From Amycolatopsis lurida (GTDB lineage Bacteria > Actinomycetota > Actinomycetes > Mycobacteriales > Pseudonocardiaceae), in contig NZ_FNTA01000004.1 of assembly GCF_900105055.1 (NCBI RefSeq), positions 868,001 to 932,000 of the forward strand: a stretch of 64,000 nucleotides of DNA, in the 5' to 3' direction. The position numbers were made by a program, and so were the translations under genes. The notes under the pieces were generated by a model that was not told the DNA's origin, made no database searches, and saw nothing but the letters and a program-made list of their open reading frames with translations. Shown here piece after piece: positions 35,500 to 43,784 of this stretch. Within the stretch, counting starts at the first letter, position 1, and every line of letters begins with the position of its first letter.

Positions 35500-36117
35500 C
35501 TACTCGGGTCGCAGCGCGGCCAGCAGGAGATCGGCGAAGTGATCGCCGATCTGGCGGGCCGAAAGCGCACCGCCACGCCGGTACCACGAACCGAGGTGGT
35601 GCACCGACCCGAAGAAGAAGTCGACGATCACGTCGGCCGGTTTGTCCCCGCGGAACTCGCCGGACTCCTGGCCTTCCTCGATCAGCGTGCGGAACCGCTC
35701 GTGGTACTTGCGGCGTTCCGCGCGGACGGCCTTCTGTTTCTCCACGCTGAGCTGGTGCATGGACTGCATGAAGATCGTGTTGTCGTCGAGGTTGTCGATC
35801 GTGCTGACGACCACGTCGGAGGCGGCGGAACGCAACCGTTCCCGCAGCGGAGCCTCGCTCGAGACCACTTTTTCCAGTTGCTCGGTCTGCGCGCGCAGCA
35901 CCCGTGCGTAGATCTCGTAAAGGAGGTCGTCCTTGGAGCCGAAGTAGTGATACATCGCGCCCTTGGTGACCCCGGCCGCCTCGACGATCTCCTGCACGGA
36001 AGTGCGGTCGAAACCCTTCTTCGCGAAGAGCTTCGTGGCGTGCGACAGCAGACGGCGCGGGACAGCGGCCTGGTCTTCGCCGCCTGCCTCGGCCTTCCTG
36101 GTGGTCGCTCGTGTCAT
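35500..36117 (-). CDS. TetR-family repressor, candidate regulator of the acyl-CoA operon
   Basis: 205 residues from ATG 36117. The N-terminal HTH is standard (RLLSHATKLFAKKGFDRTSV, QEIVEAAGVTKGAMYHYFGSKDDLL). The ligand domain (about residues 70-200) contains HQLSVEKQKAVRAERRKY, similar to regulators of acyl-CoA catabolism (KstR2-like in general appearance). A palindrome in its own promoter (36148-36164) resembles those before the kinase/ACAD operon and the MHS transporter, so it probably controls all three and releases DNA on binding an acyl-CoA. That link is inference. Confidence 0.9.
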   Translation of the reverse strand: MTRATTRKAEAGGEDQAAVPRRLLSHATKLFAKKGFDRTSVQEIVEAAGVTKGAMYHYFGSKDDLLYEIYARVLRAQTEQLEKVVSSEAPLRERLRSAASDVVVSTIDNLDDNTIFMQSMHQLSVEKQKAVRAERRKYHERFRTLIEEGQESGEFRGDKPADVIVDFFFGSVHHLGSWYRRGGALSARQIGDHFADLLLAALRPE

Positions 36118-36147
36118 GGCCGGCCCCTTCTCGTGCGGACACTCAGC

Positions 36148-36164
36148 ATACCGGCCGGTTTGTC
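36148..36164. promoter_or_regulatory. TetR-type operator, site 2 (autoregulatory)
   Basis: ATACCGGCCGGTTTGTC, 31 bases before the TetR start. The left half agrees with sites 1 and 3 (ATACC-x-xC/T-GGT); the right half is degenerate. Confidence 0.5.
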
Positions 36165-36214
36165 GAGGGCCGGAGAACCGCCGGTCCCCGGGACCGATCA
36201 CCGGCCACTGGGCG

Positions 36215-36470
36215 CCCGGGAGGGCGAGAGCACGCCGACCCCGGAGACCGTCGCGAAGATCGCGACCGCCGTGTTCGCGCTCTTCCGTGTCCAGACGCCG
36301 CTGGTGGTCCTGGTCGACGACGCGCAGTGGCTCGACGAGCACACCGCCACTCGGACTCCCGAAGCGGGTGACCCGATGATCGGCACACGGTCGTCTTCGC
36401 CTGCCGATCGGCCGAATGGTCTTCAGCGATGGAAACGGTCGATCGACCGGAACCGCGGTGTCCATTGTAG
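36215..36470 (+). pseudogene. Fragment of a LuxR/STAND ATPase gene
   Basis: A short stretch translates as ETVAKIATAVFALFRVQTPL then VVLVDDAQWLDEHTA, the Walker B segment of LuxR-type or MalT-type ATPases. After a frameshift near 36370, the next expected segment follows in another frame (HTVVFACRSAEWSS). No start, Walker A or HTH remains. It is the decayed core of a once larger gene. Confidence 0.65.
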
Positions 36471-36478
36471 ACACAGAA

Positions 36479-36508
36479 CCGCCCCGGGCGGCCAGGCTCC
36501 CGGGGCGG
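36479..36508. terminator. Hairpin after the small secreted-protein gene
   Basis: Arms CCGCCCCGGG (36479-36488) and CCCGGGGCGG (36499-36508), 13 bases downstream of the stop of the gene on the minus strand. Confidence 0.7.
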
Positions 36509-36521
36509 CTCCGCTGGCGAA

Positions 36522-36857
36522 TCAGACGGTTTCGCGCGTGCTCGCCGCGTACTTCTCCGCGGTCAGCGCGGTGCATGTGCGCACCCACAGCTCCCAGCCG
36601 CGCAGCGCCTGGTTGCAGTTCCAGCCGGTCCAGCGGCCCGCCTGCGCGCCCTCGTTGCCGGCGCGATTGCAGGCGGTTTTGCTGCTCCAGCCCTCACTCA
36701 CCTTGCGGTACGGCGTGCAGGAAGCCGCCGCGACGTCACCCGACGCCCCGGCCGCACACGGTTCCGCGGTGCTCGCCATCGCCGATCCCGCGGTCAGCAC
36801 CGACCCGGCGAGGGTGGCGGCGAGAACGGCACCACGGAGCACGAAGCGTTTGTTCAT
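36522..36857 (-). CDS. Small secreted cysteine-containing protein
   Basis: 111 residues from ATG 36857; the signal peptide (MNKRFVLRGAVLAATLAG, then SVLTAGSAMA) is cleaved near residue 28. The mature 80-residue chain has five cysteines (EPCAAG, ASCTPY, TACNRA, WNCNQ, VRTC) and several tryptophans (SEGWSS, GRWTGWN, GWELWV), suggesting a compact disulfide-bonded domain. No family recognised; small exported proteins of this kind in actinomycetes are often of unknown function. Confidence 0.7.
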   Translation of the reverse strand: MNKRFVLRGAVLAATLAGSVLTAGSAMASTAEPCAAGASGDVAAASCTPYRKVSEGWSSKTACNRAGNEGAQAGRWTGWNCNQALRGWELWVRTCTALTAEKYAASTRETV

Positions 36858-36929
36858 CGAGTTTTCCTTACCGCGAGCAAGACCCCTCACCACAGTGGCC
36901 GATCCGCCGACGAAGATCAACCGCCACCC

Positions 36930-36992
36930 GCCGAGTTACGTCCCCGATCACGCGAGTTACGTTTCTGATCACGCGAGTCACGTCTCCGATCA
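36930..36992. repeat. Three tandem 21-base repeats
   Basis: Units at 36930-36950, 36951-36971 and 36972-36992 share the pattern CGAGT(T/C)ACGT(C/T)(T/C)C(C/T)GATCA with few changes. They lie just after the stop of the SDR gene. The same unit family recurs at 61959-62042. Confidence 0.8.
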
Positions 36993-37003
36993 ACCGGCGC
37001 CGG

Positions 37004-37789
37004 TCATTCCCCGATGACCTGCTCCACCTTGCGCTGCAGCTTGTTCATCCCGCCGAGCCAGCGATCGGTCTGCGTGGCCCGCGCGGCGTAGTAGTCCGCG
37101 ACCTCGGGATGCGGCAGCACCAGGAACCGGTCGGCGGCGATGGCCTCGAACAGCGCGTCCGCGACCTGCTCCGGCTGGATCGCCGACGCGCCCATCAGCA
37201 GTTCGCCCGCCGGGCCGGTGTTCTCCAGCATCGCCGTCCGCACGCCCTGCGGGCAGATGGCCTGCACGGTGAGCCCGCGGTGCCGGTAGGTCGCCGACAG
37301 CCATTCGGCGAAGGCGAGCGCGCCGTGTTTGGTCACCGAGTAGGACGCCGAACCGAGGCTGGTCAGCAATCCCGCCGCCGACACCGTCGAGATGAAGTGC
37401 CCGCGGCCGCGTTCGAGCCACGGCGGCAGGAGCAGCCGCGCCGCGCGCACGTGCGCCATGACGTTGACGTCCCAAATCCGCGCCCAGTCCTCCTCCGGCG
37501 CGTCCACGCCGCCCATCGGCGCGATCCCGGCGTTGGCGCAGAAGACGTCGATCTCGCCGAGGGTTTCGCGCGCCGCCTCGATCAGGGACGCGACACCCGC
37601 TTCGCTCGCGGCGTCACCGGCGACGGCGGTCCCGCCGATCTCCTTCGCCACTTCGGCCGCGGCGTCCCCGTTCAGGTCGCCGACGACGACCCGGGCGCCC
37701 TCGGCGGCGAACCGGCGGGCGAGGACGGCCCCGATGCCGCCGCCCCCACCGGTGACGACGACCCCGGAACCGGTGAACGACGCGGTCAC
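37004..37789 (-). CDS. Short-chain dehydrogenase/reductase
   Basis: 261 residues from GTG 37789 (GTGA overlap with the other SDR). Rossmann motif VVTGGGGGIGAVLARR, ANAG-type motif (VFCANAGIAP) and catalytic STVSAAGLLTSLGSASYSVTKH are intact. A C-terminal tail ending NKLQRKVEQVIGE goes beyond the usual FabG end. Likely oxidises a hydroxyl in the acyl-CoA or steroid-like pathway handled by this region. Second gene of a two-SDR operon. Confidence 0.92.
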   Translation of the reverse strand: MTASFTGSGVVVTGGGGGIGAVLARRFAAEGARVVVGDLNGDAAAEVAKEIGGTAVAGDAASEAGVASLIEAARETLGEIDVFCANAGIAPMGGVDAPEEDWARIWDVNVMAHVRAARLLLPPWLERGRGHFISTVSAAGLLTSLGSASYSVTKHGALAFAEWLSATYRHRGLTVQAICPQGVRTAMLENTGPAGELLMGASAIQPEQVADALFEAIAADRFLVLPHPEVADYYAARATQTDRWLGGMNKLQRKVEQVIGE

Positions 37790-38538
37790 AGGCCACCCGC
37801 CAGTGTGACGCCGCCGTCGAGGACCACCGTCTGCCCGGTGATCCAGCCCGCTTCCTCCGAAAGCAGGAACGACACGGCGCTCGCGATGTCCGCCGGAACG
37901 CCGAGGCGCTTCATCGGATACGACTCGGAGACCTCTTCTTCGCGGCCTTCGTACAGCGCGGTCGCGAACTTGGTCTTGACCACGGCCGGCGCGACGGCGT
38001 TCACGCGGATCTTCGGCCCCAGTTCGAAGCCGAGTTCCTTGGTGAGCCGGATCAGCGCGGCCTTGCTGACGCCGTACATGCCGATCCCGGGCGAAGCGCC
38101 GAGCCCGGCGATGGACGCGACGTTCACCACCGCGCCGCCGTGCTCCCCCATCCACGCGTCCCGCGCCCGGCGAGTCCACGAAAGCGGCGCGAGCACGTTG
38201 ACGGCGAAGATCTTCGCGGCGGCCCCCGGGTCGATGTCCAGGGTCGGCCCGAACACCGGGTTGATACCGGTGTTGTTGACCAGCATGTCGAGCCTGCCGA
38301 AGGTCTCGATGGTCTTGGCGACGGCCTCGTCCTGGTGCGCCTCGTCGTCGGCCTTGCCCGGAACGGCGATGGCGACGGCCTCGCCGCCCAGTTCGGCCAC
38401 CGCTTCGGCCAGCGGCTCCGGCTTGCGCGCGGTGATGCACACCTTCGCGCCGCGCTCGACCAGGTCCTTGGCGATCCCGAGACCGATACCCCGGCTGGCG
38501 CCGGTGACGATCGCGACGCGATCCTTGAACGAGTTCAC
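37786..38538 (-). CDS. Short-chain dehydrogenase, FabG-like
   Basis: 250 residues from GTG 38538. TGASRGIGLGIAKDL, NNTG (LVNNTGINP) and the triad in NVASIAGLGASPGIGMYGVSK are present, with the usual GQTVVLDGGVTLAGG end. It should act on an acyl or cyclic alcohol with NAD(P). First gene of the operon; the TetR gene lies divergent across a palindromic operator, so the pair of SDRs is very likely repressed by that TetR. Confidence 0.93.
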   Translation of the reverse strand: MNSFKDRVAIVTGASRGIGLGIAKDLVERGAKVCITARKPEPLAEAVAELGGEAVAIAVPGKADDEAHQDEAVAKTIETFGRLDMLVNNTGINPVFGPTLDIDPGAAAKIFAVNVLAPLSWTRRARDAWMGEHGGAVVNVASIAGLGASPGIGMYGVSKAALIRLTKELGFELGPKIRVNAVAPAVVKTKFATALYEGREEEVSESYPMKRLGVPADIASAVSFLLSEEAGWITGQTVVLDGGVTLAGGL

Positions 38539-38576
38539 TCTTCGATCTCCTCTGTGTTCACTGGCGACGCAATCAC

Positions 38577-38594
38577 TAAGCGAGCGCTCACTTA
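38577..38594. promoter_or_regulatory. Palindromic operator between SDR operon and TetR gene
   Basis: TAAGCGAGCGCTCACTTA is an 18-base near-perfect palindrome. A TACAAT box overlaps its right end (38593-38598), probably the -10 of the TetR promoter. Typical self-regulating arrangement. Confidence 0.7.
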
Positions 38595-38660
38595 CAATGG
38601 GAAGGTCCGGAGACGGTGTCAAGCCCGCCATCCGGAACGAGCGTCTGGGAGGATCTGCGG

Positions 38661-39275
38661 ATGACCATGTCGCTGTCGGCCGAGCTGTGGCCCGACGTCC
38701 AGCCGGAGACGGCACGGCGGCTGATGCTGGCGGGGGTCGAATCCTTCGCGCGCCGTGGCTATCACGCGACCACCACCCGGGACATCGCCTCGGCGGCGGG
38801 GATGAGTCCCGCGGCGCTGTACGTGCACTTCCCGTCCAAGGCCGCGTTGCTGTTCGCGATCTCGAAGTACGGCCACGAGCAGACGCTCTCGCTGGTCGAG
38901 AGCGTCGTGGCACGGGAGACCGACCCGGTCGAGCGGATCCGGTTGCTGGTCGAGGATTTCGTGGCGTGGCACGCGCGGAGGCACACCGTGGCCCGCGTGG
39001 TGCAGTACGAACTGCACGCGCTGCCCGACGAGGAGTTCGAGATCGTCGCGAAACTGCGCCGCCGCATCGAGCAGGTCGTGCGCGAGGTCATCACCGAAGG
39101 CGCCGCGACGGGCGTGTTCACCGTCGGCGACCCGCACACCGCCGCCCGCGCCGTGCTCTCGCTCGGCGTCGACGTCTCCCGCTGGTACAGCGAGCGGACG
39201 CGCCAGACCCCCAAGAAACTCGGCCAGGAGTACAGCGAACTGGTGCTGCGCATGCTCGGCACGAAACTCTCCTGA
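38661..39275 (+). CDS. TetR-family transcriptional regulator
   Basis: 204 residues from ATG 38661, preferred because GGGAGG is 8 bases upstream; an ATG-less extension would add 15 residues. HTH: SFARRGYHATTTRDIASAAG, then MSPAALYVHFPSKAALLFAI. The ligand-binding domain (residues 70-200) is of the type with EYSELVLRML at the end. It is divergent from the two SDR genes and should repress them and itself through the palindrome in between. Confidence 0.92.
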   Translation: MTMSLSAELWPDVQPETARRLMLAGVESFARRGYHATTTRDIASAAGMSPAALYVHFPSKAALLFAISKYGHEQTLSLVESVVARETDPVERIRLLVEDFVAWHARRHTVARVVQYELHALPDEEFEIVAKLRRRIEQVVREVITEGAATGVFTVGDPHTAARAVLSLGVDVSRWYSERTRQTPKKLGQEYSELVLRMLGTKLS

Positions 39276-39320
39276 CCAGTACCGTTCGACCCTTCCCGGC
39301 GCTACCGCCACCAGAGTGAC

Positions 39321-39338
39321 ATACCAACCGGTCGGTAT
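39321..39338. promoter_or_regulatory. TetR-type operator, site 3 (before the MHS transporter)
   Basis: ATACCAACCGGTCGGTAT, an 18-base near-palindrome closely matching site 1, about 95 bases upstream of the transporter's ATG. Confidence 0.6.
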
Positions 39339-39433
39339 ATAGAATTACCCGTTGAGACGTTGACCACATACTAAGCGGTTGTTAACTTGCCCGGACTGCA
39401 TCGCCGCAGCAGCGCCGAGCGAAGGGCATCCAG

Positions 39434-40807
39434 ATGGCCGACACCGCACCGAACGCCCCGGAAACCGCCGCCGAACCGACGATCACCGTGTCCCAGCGCC
39501 GAAGGGCCGCGACCGCGGCGGCACTCGCCTCCTCGGTCGAGTGGTACGACTACTTCGTCTTCGGCATCGCCGCCGCCCTGGTCTTCGGGAAGACCTTCTT
39601 CCCCACCAGCAACGCGGCCGCCGGCGTCCTCGCCTCGTTCGCGACCTTCGCGGTCGGCTTTCTCGCCCGGCCACTCGGCGGGATCATCGCGGGCAGCCTC
39701 GGCGACAAACGCGGCCGGAAACCCGTGCTGGTGCTGGCGATCGCGCTGATGGGCGCGGCGACCACACTGATCGGCCTGCTGCCGACCTACGACTCGATCG
39801 GCATCGCCGCACCGATCCTCCTGGTCCTGCTCCGGCTCGTGCAGGGGGTCGCCGTCGGCGCCCAGTGGGGTGGCGCGATGCTGCTCGCCACCGAGTACGC
39901 GCCGCCTGGCAAACGCGGTCTGTACGGCAGCCTCGTGCAACTCGGCGTCCCGATCGGGGTGGTGCTGGCGAACACGGTGTTCCTGGTCGCCGCCCAGGTC
40001 GCGCCGCCGTCGGATTTCCTCGTCTGGGCGTGGCGGATCCCGTTCCTGGTGGGTGTCCTCGTGCTCGGGCTGGCCTGGTACATGCACGTCAAGATCGACG
40101 AAACCCCCGAATACCGCCGTGCGGAAGCGAAACTCGCCGCCGAGGAACGCGGCCGCGCCAAGTCGCCGCTGCGCGACGTCCTGCGCCATCACAAGGGCAC
40201 GGTGCTGCTGGCGGGCGGCTCGTTCATGGTCAACACCGCCACGTTCTACATCCTGCTGAACGGTGTCCTCGACTACGCCACCCGCCACCTCGGGATGTCA
40301 CGGACCACCGTGCTCGTCGCGACCCTGCTGATCAGCACCCTGCAGCTGGCGATCATCCCGCTGTCGGCGAAACTGTCCGACCGGATCGGCAGGCTCAAGA
40401 TCTACACCTTCGGCGCGGCGGGCGTCGCGCTCTGGGCGATCCCGATGTTCCTGCTGATCGACACCGCCTCGCTGCCGCTGTTCGTCATCGCCTCGTTCGT
40501 CGGGTCACTGTTCCTCGGCATCATGTACGGTCCGCAGGCGGCGTTGTTCGCCGAGCTCTTCACCGCCGAGATGCGTTACACCGGCGCCTCGCTCGGCTAC
40601 CAGATCAGCGCGGTCGTCGGCGGCGGGCTCGCGCCGTTCATCATGGTGCTGCTGCTGGAATCCACCGGGACCTCGATGTCGGTCTCGCTCTACATCATCG
40701 TGCTGGCCCTGATCTCGCTCGGCTCGATCGGCCTGCTGGCCAAACGCGCGCGGTCCACTTCGGACTCAGACGACCGCGCGCGCGAAGCGGTCGGCGACCA
40801 GCCGTAG
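39434..40807 (+). CDS. MHS-family (metabolite:H+ symporter) MFS transporter
   Basis: 457 residues from ATG 39434. Twelve hydrophobic segments; the opening AALASSVEWYDYFVFGIAAAL and the loop motif GSLGDKRGRKPVL are diagnostic of MHS transporters such as ShiA, KgtP and ProP. It imports an organic acid or related solute with protons. Being next to the acyl-CoA operons and behind the same type of operator, it is likely the uptake route for their substrate. The stop overlaps the convergent WYL gene by 42 bases. Confidence 0.93.
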   Translation: MADTAPNAPETAAEPTITVSQRRRAATAAALASSVEWYDYFVFGIAAALVFGKTFFPTSNAAAGVLASFATFAVGFLARPLGGIIAGSLGDKRGRKPVLVLAIALMGAATTLIGLLPTYDSIGIAAPILLVLLRLVQGVAVGAQWGGAMLLATEYAPPGKRGLYGSLVQLGVPIGVVLANTVFLVAAQVAPPSDFLVWAWRIPFLVGVLVLGLAWYMHVKIDETPEYRRAEAKLAAEERGRAKSPLRDVLRHHKGTVLLAGGSFMVNTATFYILLNGVLDYATRHLGMSRTTVLVATLLISTLQLAIIPLSAKLSDRIGRLKIYTFGAAGVALWAIPMFLLIDTASLPLFVIASFVGSLFLGIMYGPQAALFAELFTAEMRYTGASLGYQISAVVGGGLAPFIMVLLLESTGTSMSVSLYIIVLALISLGSIGLLAKRARSTSDSDDRAREAVGDQP

Positions 40808-41725
40808 CCGCTCCTTGACCTCGTCCGGCGCCTCCTCCACGACGAAGTCGACGTCCCAGTGGGCGAGGTAGTACGGCATCACGGAAAGGTCGTTGGAACC
40901 GACCCGGACCCGGCAGGTGTGCTCGTCGATGGCCTCGATCGTCCCGGCGGTCGGGGACACGTATTCGGCGAGCGCGTCCGCCGGGGCGTTCACCCGCAGC
41001 ACCATCTGGTGCGGATACGGCGAAGACGTGATCCCGCGGGAGACGTACGCCGCGAGGTCCTCCGCGGGCGGTTCCCTCGGGGTGAACCGGAAACTCGTGT
41101 CCGGGACGCCGTCGATGCGGTCGACGCGGAAGGTCCGCCAGTCGTCACGGTCGAGGTCGAACGCGACCAGGTACCAGCGGCGCCCGGTGTGCACCAGGCG
41201 TAATGGCTCGATGTAGCGCTCGCTGACGTCGCCGTTGTGGCTGCGGTAGCCGAACCGGAGCCGCTGATGGTCACGGCACGCGGACGCGATGACCGTCAGC
41301 GCCGCCGCGTCGATGACCGGGACGACGCCGCCGAGCGGGATCATCGCGGTGTTCAACGCGGTGATCCGGTGCCGCAGCCGCGCGGGCAGCACCTGCTCCA
41401 GCTTCGTGAGCGCGCGAACCGAGGTCTCCTCGATCCCCGAGACCGTCCCGTTCGCGGCCGTGCGGAGCCCGACGGCGACCGCGACGGCCTCGTCGTCGTC
41501 CAGCAGCAGCGGCGGCAACGCGGCCCCCGCGCCGAGCCGGTAGCCGCCCGCGACACCGGGGGTGGCGTGCACCGGGTAGCCCAGCTCGCGCAGCCGCTCG
41601 ACGTCGCGCCGGACCGTGCGGACGTCGACCTTCAGCCGGTCGGCCAGATCGGCGCCCGGCCAGTCCCGGCGCGCCTGCAGCAGGGAGAGCAGCCTCAGCA
41701 GCCGTGCCGACGTGCCCGTGGTCAT
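40766..41725 (-). CDS. HTH/WYL-domain regulator (YafY type)
   Basis: 319 residues from ATG 41725. An HTH_11 fold (LLRLLSLLQARRDWPGADLA, VDVRTVRRDVERLRELGYPV) is followed by a WYL domain (YIEPLRLVHTGRRWYLVAFD, WRTFRVDRIDG), and a C-terminal WCX part. Such proteins sense nucleic acid or small ligands and repress or activate neighbours. The divergent gene is a deaminase; the space between holds a 46-base palindrome. Confidence 0.93.
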   Translation of the reverse strand: MTTGTSARLLRLLSLLQARRDWPGADLADRLKVDVRTVRRDVERLRELGYPVHATPGVAGGYRLGAGAALPPLLLDDDEAVAVAVGLRTAANGTVSGIEETSVRALTKLEQVLPARLRHRITALNTAMIPLGGVVPVIDAAALTVIASACRDHQRLRFGYRSHNGDVSERYIEPLRLVHTGRRWYLVAFDLDRDDWRTFRVDRIDGVPDTSFRFTPREPPAEDLAAYVSRGITSSPYPHQMVLRVNAPADALAEYVSPTAGTIEAIDEHTCRVRVGSNDLSVMPYYLAHWDVDFVVEEAPDEVKERLRLVADRFARAVV

Positions 41726-41787
41726 CGGTTCGCTCGCTTCATGGGAGGAGTGTCGCAGATATTCAGGACAGGTCCCGTCCGCATTGG

Positions 41788-41833
41788 CTCGTGAGTGGCT
41801 AGGACGGTTAGAACCGTCCTAGCCACTCACGAG
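41788..41833. repeat. 46-base perfect palindrome, copy 2
   Basis: Identical to 8546-8591. Here it lies between divergent genes and ends 7 bases before the deaminase GTG, where it cannot be a normal terminator and would overlap the leader or ribosome site. Confidence 0.85.
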
Positions 41834-41840
41834 CCGTAAG

Positions 41841-42305
41841 GTGACCCAGGTGATCGATCCCGCGCAGCTGCTGTCCGTCGCCCGTGAAGAGGCCGAACTC
41901 GGCAAGGCCGAGGGCGGGGTACCGATCGGTGCCGCCCTCTTCGACACCACCGGTGCCCTGCTCGGCCGGGGCCACAACCGCCGGGTCCAGGACGGCGACC
42001 CGTCGATGCACGCCGAGACCTCGGCCTTCCGGAACGCGGGCAGGCGGCCGCACTACCGGGACACGATCATGGTCACCACCCTGTCCCCCTGCTGGTACTG
42101 CAGCGGGCTGGTGCGCCAGTTCGGCATCGGCCGGGTCGTCATCGGCGAGGCCACGACGTTCGAGGGCGGGCACGGCTGGCTCGAGGAGCACGGCGTCGAG
42201 ATCACCCTGCTCGACGATCCTGCGTGCACCGCGCTGATGACCGAGTTCATCCGGGAGCACCCGGACCTGTGGTTCGAAGACATCGGCGTCCCCGCCGAGG
42301 GCTAG
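41841..42305 (+). CDS. Cytidine/deoxycytidylate-deaminase-fold protein (cytosine deaminase-like)
   Basis: 154 residues from GTG 41841. Zinc site HAE (PSMHAETSAF) and the PCxxC motif (LSPCWYCSGL) are complete, and the sequence GVPIGAALFD and DPACTALMTEFI match yeast-type cytosine deaminases. Its acidic residues and size fit hydrolysis of cytosine or guanine-like bases. Salvage role likely. The stop overlaps the convergent cyclase gene by 3-4 bases. The palindrome at its start may affect translation. Confidence 0.92.
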   Translation: MTQVIDPAQLLSVAREEAELGKAEGGVPIGAALFDTTGALLGRGHNRRVQDGDPSMHAETSAFRNAGRRPHYRDTIMVTTLSPCWYCSGLVRQFGIGRVVIGEATTFEGGHGWLEEHGVEITLLDDPACTALMTEFIREHPDLWFEDIGVPAEG

Positions 42306-43543
42306 GTTTCGGCCTCGAAGACGACGGTGCGGTTGCGCCCGGCGCCCTTCGCCGCGCGCAGCGCCTGATCCGCCGCGCCGACGAGCCGGTCGAGCGTCTC
42401 GCCGCTGGCGGGATGCGAAGACACTCCGATCGAGACGGTCGCCCCGGCGAACTTCCCATCCAGTGAGACGAACGTCGAGGAGATCCGCAGCCGGATGCGT
42501 TCGGCGATCGCGTGCGCGTCGAACCGGCTCGTGCCGGGCAGCAGGACCACGAACTCCTCGCCGCCGAACCGGCCGACCAGGTCCGCGGCGCGGACCTCGG
42601 CGCGCAGAGTGTCCGCCACGGCCCGAAGAACGTCGTCGCCGACGTGCCTGCCGTGCCGGTCGTTGAGCCGGGCGAAATGGTCGAGGTCGAGCATCAGCAG
42701 CGAAAGATCGGCGCCACGGCCGCGAAGCAGCTCGAACTGGGTGCGGGCACCGTCCAACCAGGACGACGCGGTGAGCAGTCCGGTACCGGAGTCCGTGTCC
42801 GCGTGACCACGCAGGGCACGCATCGTCCCCGCCCGGTGAAGTACCACGAGCGCCCCCGCGAGTACCACGGTGACCAACGGCCAGTCCGCCGCCGACCACG
42901 CGAGCACCAGTCCGAACGCGACCATCGCCGCGTCGAAGGCGAATCCCGACGGTTCCGCCCCGAATTCGGCCGCCGGTGCGGCCAAGGCCGCGTCGACGGA
43001 CAGGAAGACCAGCCCGGTCGCGAAAACCAGGGCGAAACTTTCGAAATCCCTTGCCGCGCCGATGAACGGCGGCGCGCCCAGCAATACCGGGACGATCGAG
43101 GCGCCGAGCGCGGAAAGCATGGTCGCGGACGCCGCGAACACCTGCCGATGCGGGATCCCGCGGCGGATCCGGAACCAGCGATATCCCGCGGAGGCGACGA
43201 CGAGCACCGCGGCCGGCGCGGGCGGCAGAAGGAGCGCACCCGCGAAAATCCACGCCGCGTCCAGCCCTGCGCCGAGCCGGGTGTCGGCGCGGGATCGCTC
43301 GACCGGGCGGGAAAGCTCTGCGCTGAGGACCATTCCGGTTAACAGAGCGGAAAACGGAAGAAACGACGACGGCGCGGGCGGCCGCAGCACGAAGAGGTAG
43401 ACGGTGGCGGCGATGGCGGCGAAGTCGACGAGGAGCAGGTATCCGATCAGGCCACGCCTGGGTAATTCCCACAGGCTCCACGACCCCAGTACCCGCCACG
43501 GCGCGGCGAGCCGGTCTCTCCGGTCGCGGCTTCCGGTCGCCAT
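42302..43543 (-). CDS. Membrane-bound diguanylate cyclase (GGDEF)
   Basis: About 413 residues from ATG 43543 (GGGGGA upstream; a further ATG at 43561 lacks a ribosome site). Five to seven hydrophobic segments fill residues 20-225, followed by a GGDEF domain with the active GGEEF motif in VGRFGGEEFVVLLPG and an RxxD inhibitory site (RAAD) exactly five residues before it. So it should make cyclic di-GMP and be inhibited by its product. No extracytoplasmic sensor is obvious; the membrane part (MASE-like) may be the sensor. Confidence 0.93.
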   Translation of the reverse strand: MATGSRDRRDRLAAPWRVLGSWSLWELPRRGLIGYLLLVDFAAIAATVYLFVLRPPAPSSFLPFSALLTGMVLSAELSRPVERSRADTRLGAGLDAAWIFAGALLLPPAPAAVLVVASAGYRWFRIRRGIPHRQVFAASATMLSALGASIVPVLLGAPPFIGAARDFESFALVFATGLVFLSVDAALAAPAAEFGAEPSGFAFDAAMVAFGLVLAWSAADWPLVTVVLAGALVVLHRAGTMRALRGHADTDSGTGLLTASSWLDGARTQFELLRGRGADLSLLMLDLDHFARLNDRHGRHVGDDVLRAVADTLRAEVRAADLVGRFGGEEFVVLLPGTSRFDAHAIAERIRLRISSTFVSLDGKFAGATVSIGVSSHPASGETLDRLVGAADQALRAAKGAGRNRTVVFEAET

Positions 43544-43673
43544 CAGGGAGTCCCCCACCATTTCGGCAAACTAGCCGGTAATCGCGATGGTGTCGATCCG
43601 CTTTCCGGGTCATGACCCCCTACTAAGGTCGGTCGTTTCCGGCGAGTATTCCGGTGAATTCTTGACAGTCCTC

Positions 43674-43689
43674 AATGGTCTAGTCCACC
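43674..43689. promoter_or_regulatory. DasR-type responsive element (dre)
   Basis: AATGGTCTAGTCCACC matches the known dre core TGGTCTAGACCA at 11 of 12 positions (43676-43687). It is about 95 bases before the GH18 ATG, after a TTGACA at 43662-43667. Genes behind dre sites are induced by glucosamine-6-phosphate in actinomycetes. Confidence 0.7.
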
Positions 43690-43784
43690 GTGAGTGAGCG
43701 CACCCTCCCGGTTGATCCGCCGCGTCAAGACGGAGGTGCTCCACACCTGCGCGCCTCGCCGCGCGCGTACCAGTTGGAGGACCG

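Noticed and set aside
41788..41833. Palindrome as terminator of the WYL regulator gene
   Set aside because: It lies upstream of both divergent starts, so it cannot end either transcript; kept as a repeat.
43662..43685. TTGACA as a -35 box of the chitinase promoter
   Set aside because: No -10 box at a proper distance; only the dre-like site was kept.
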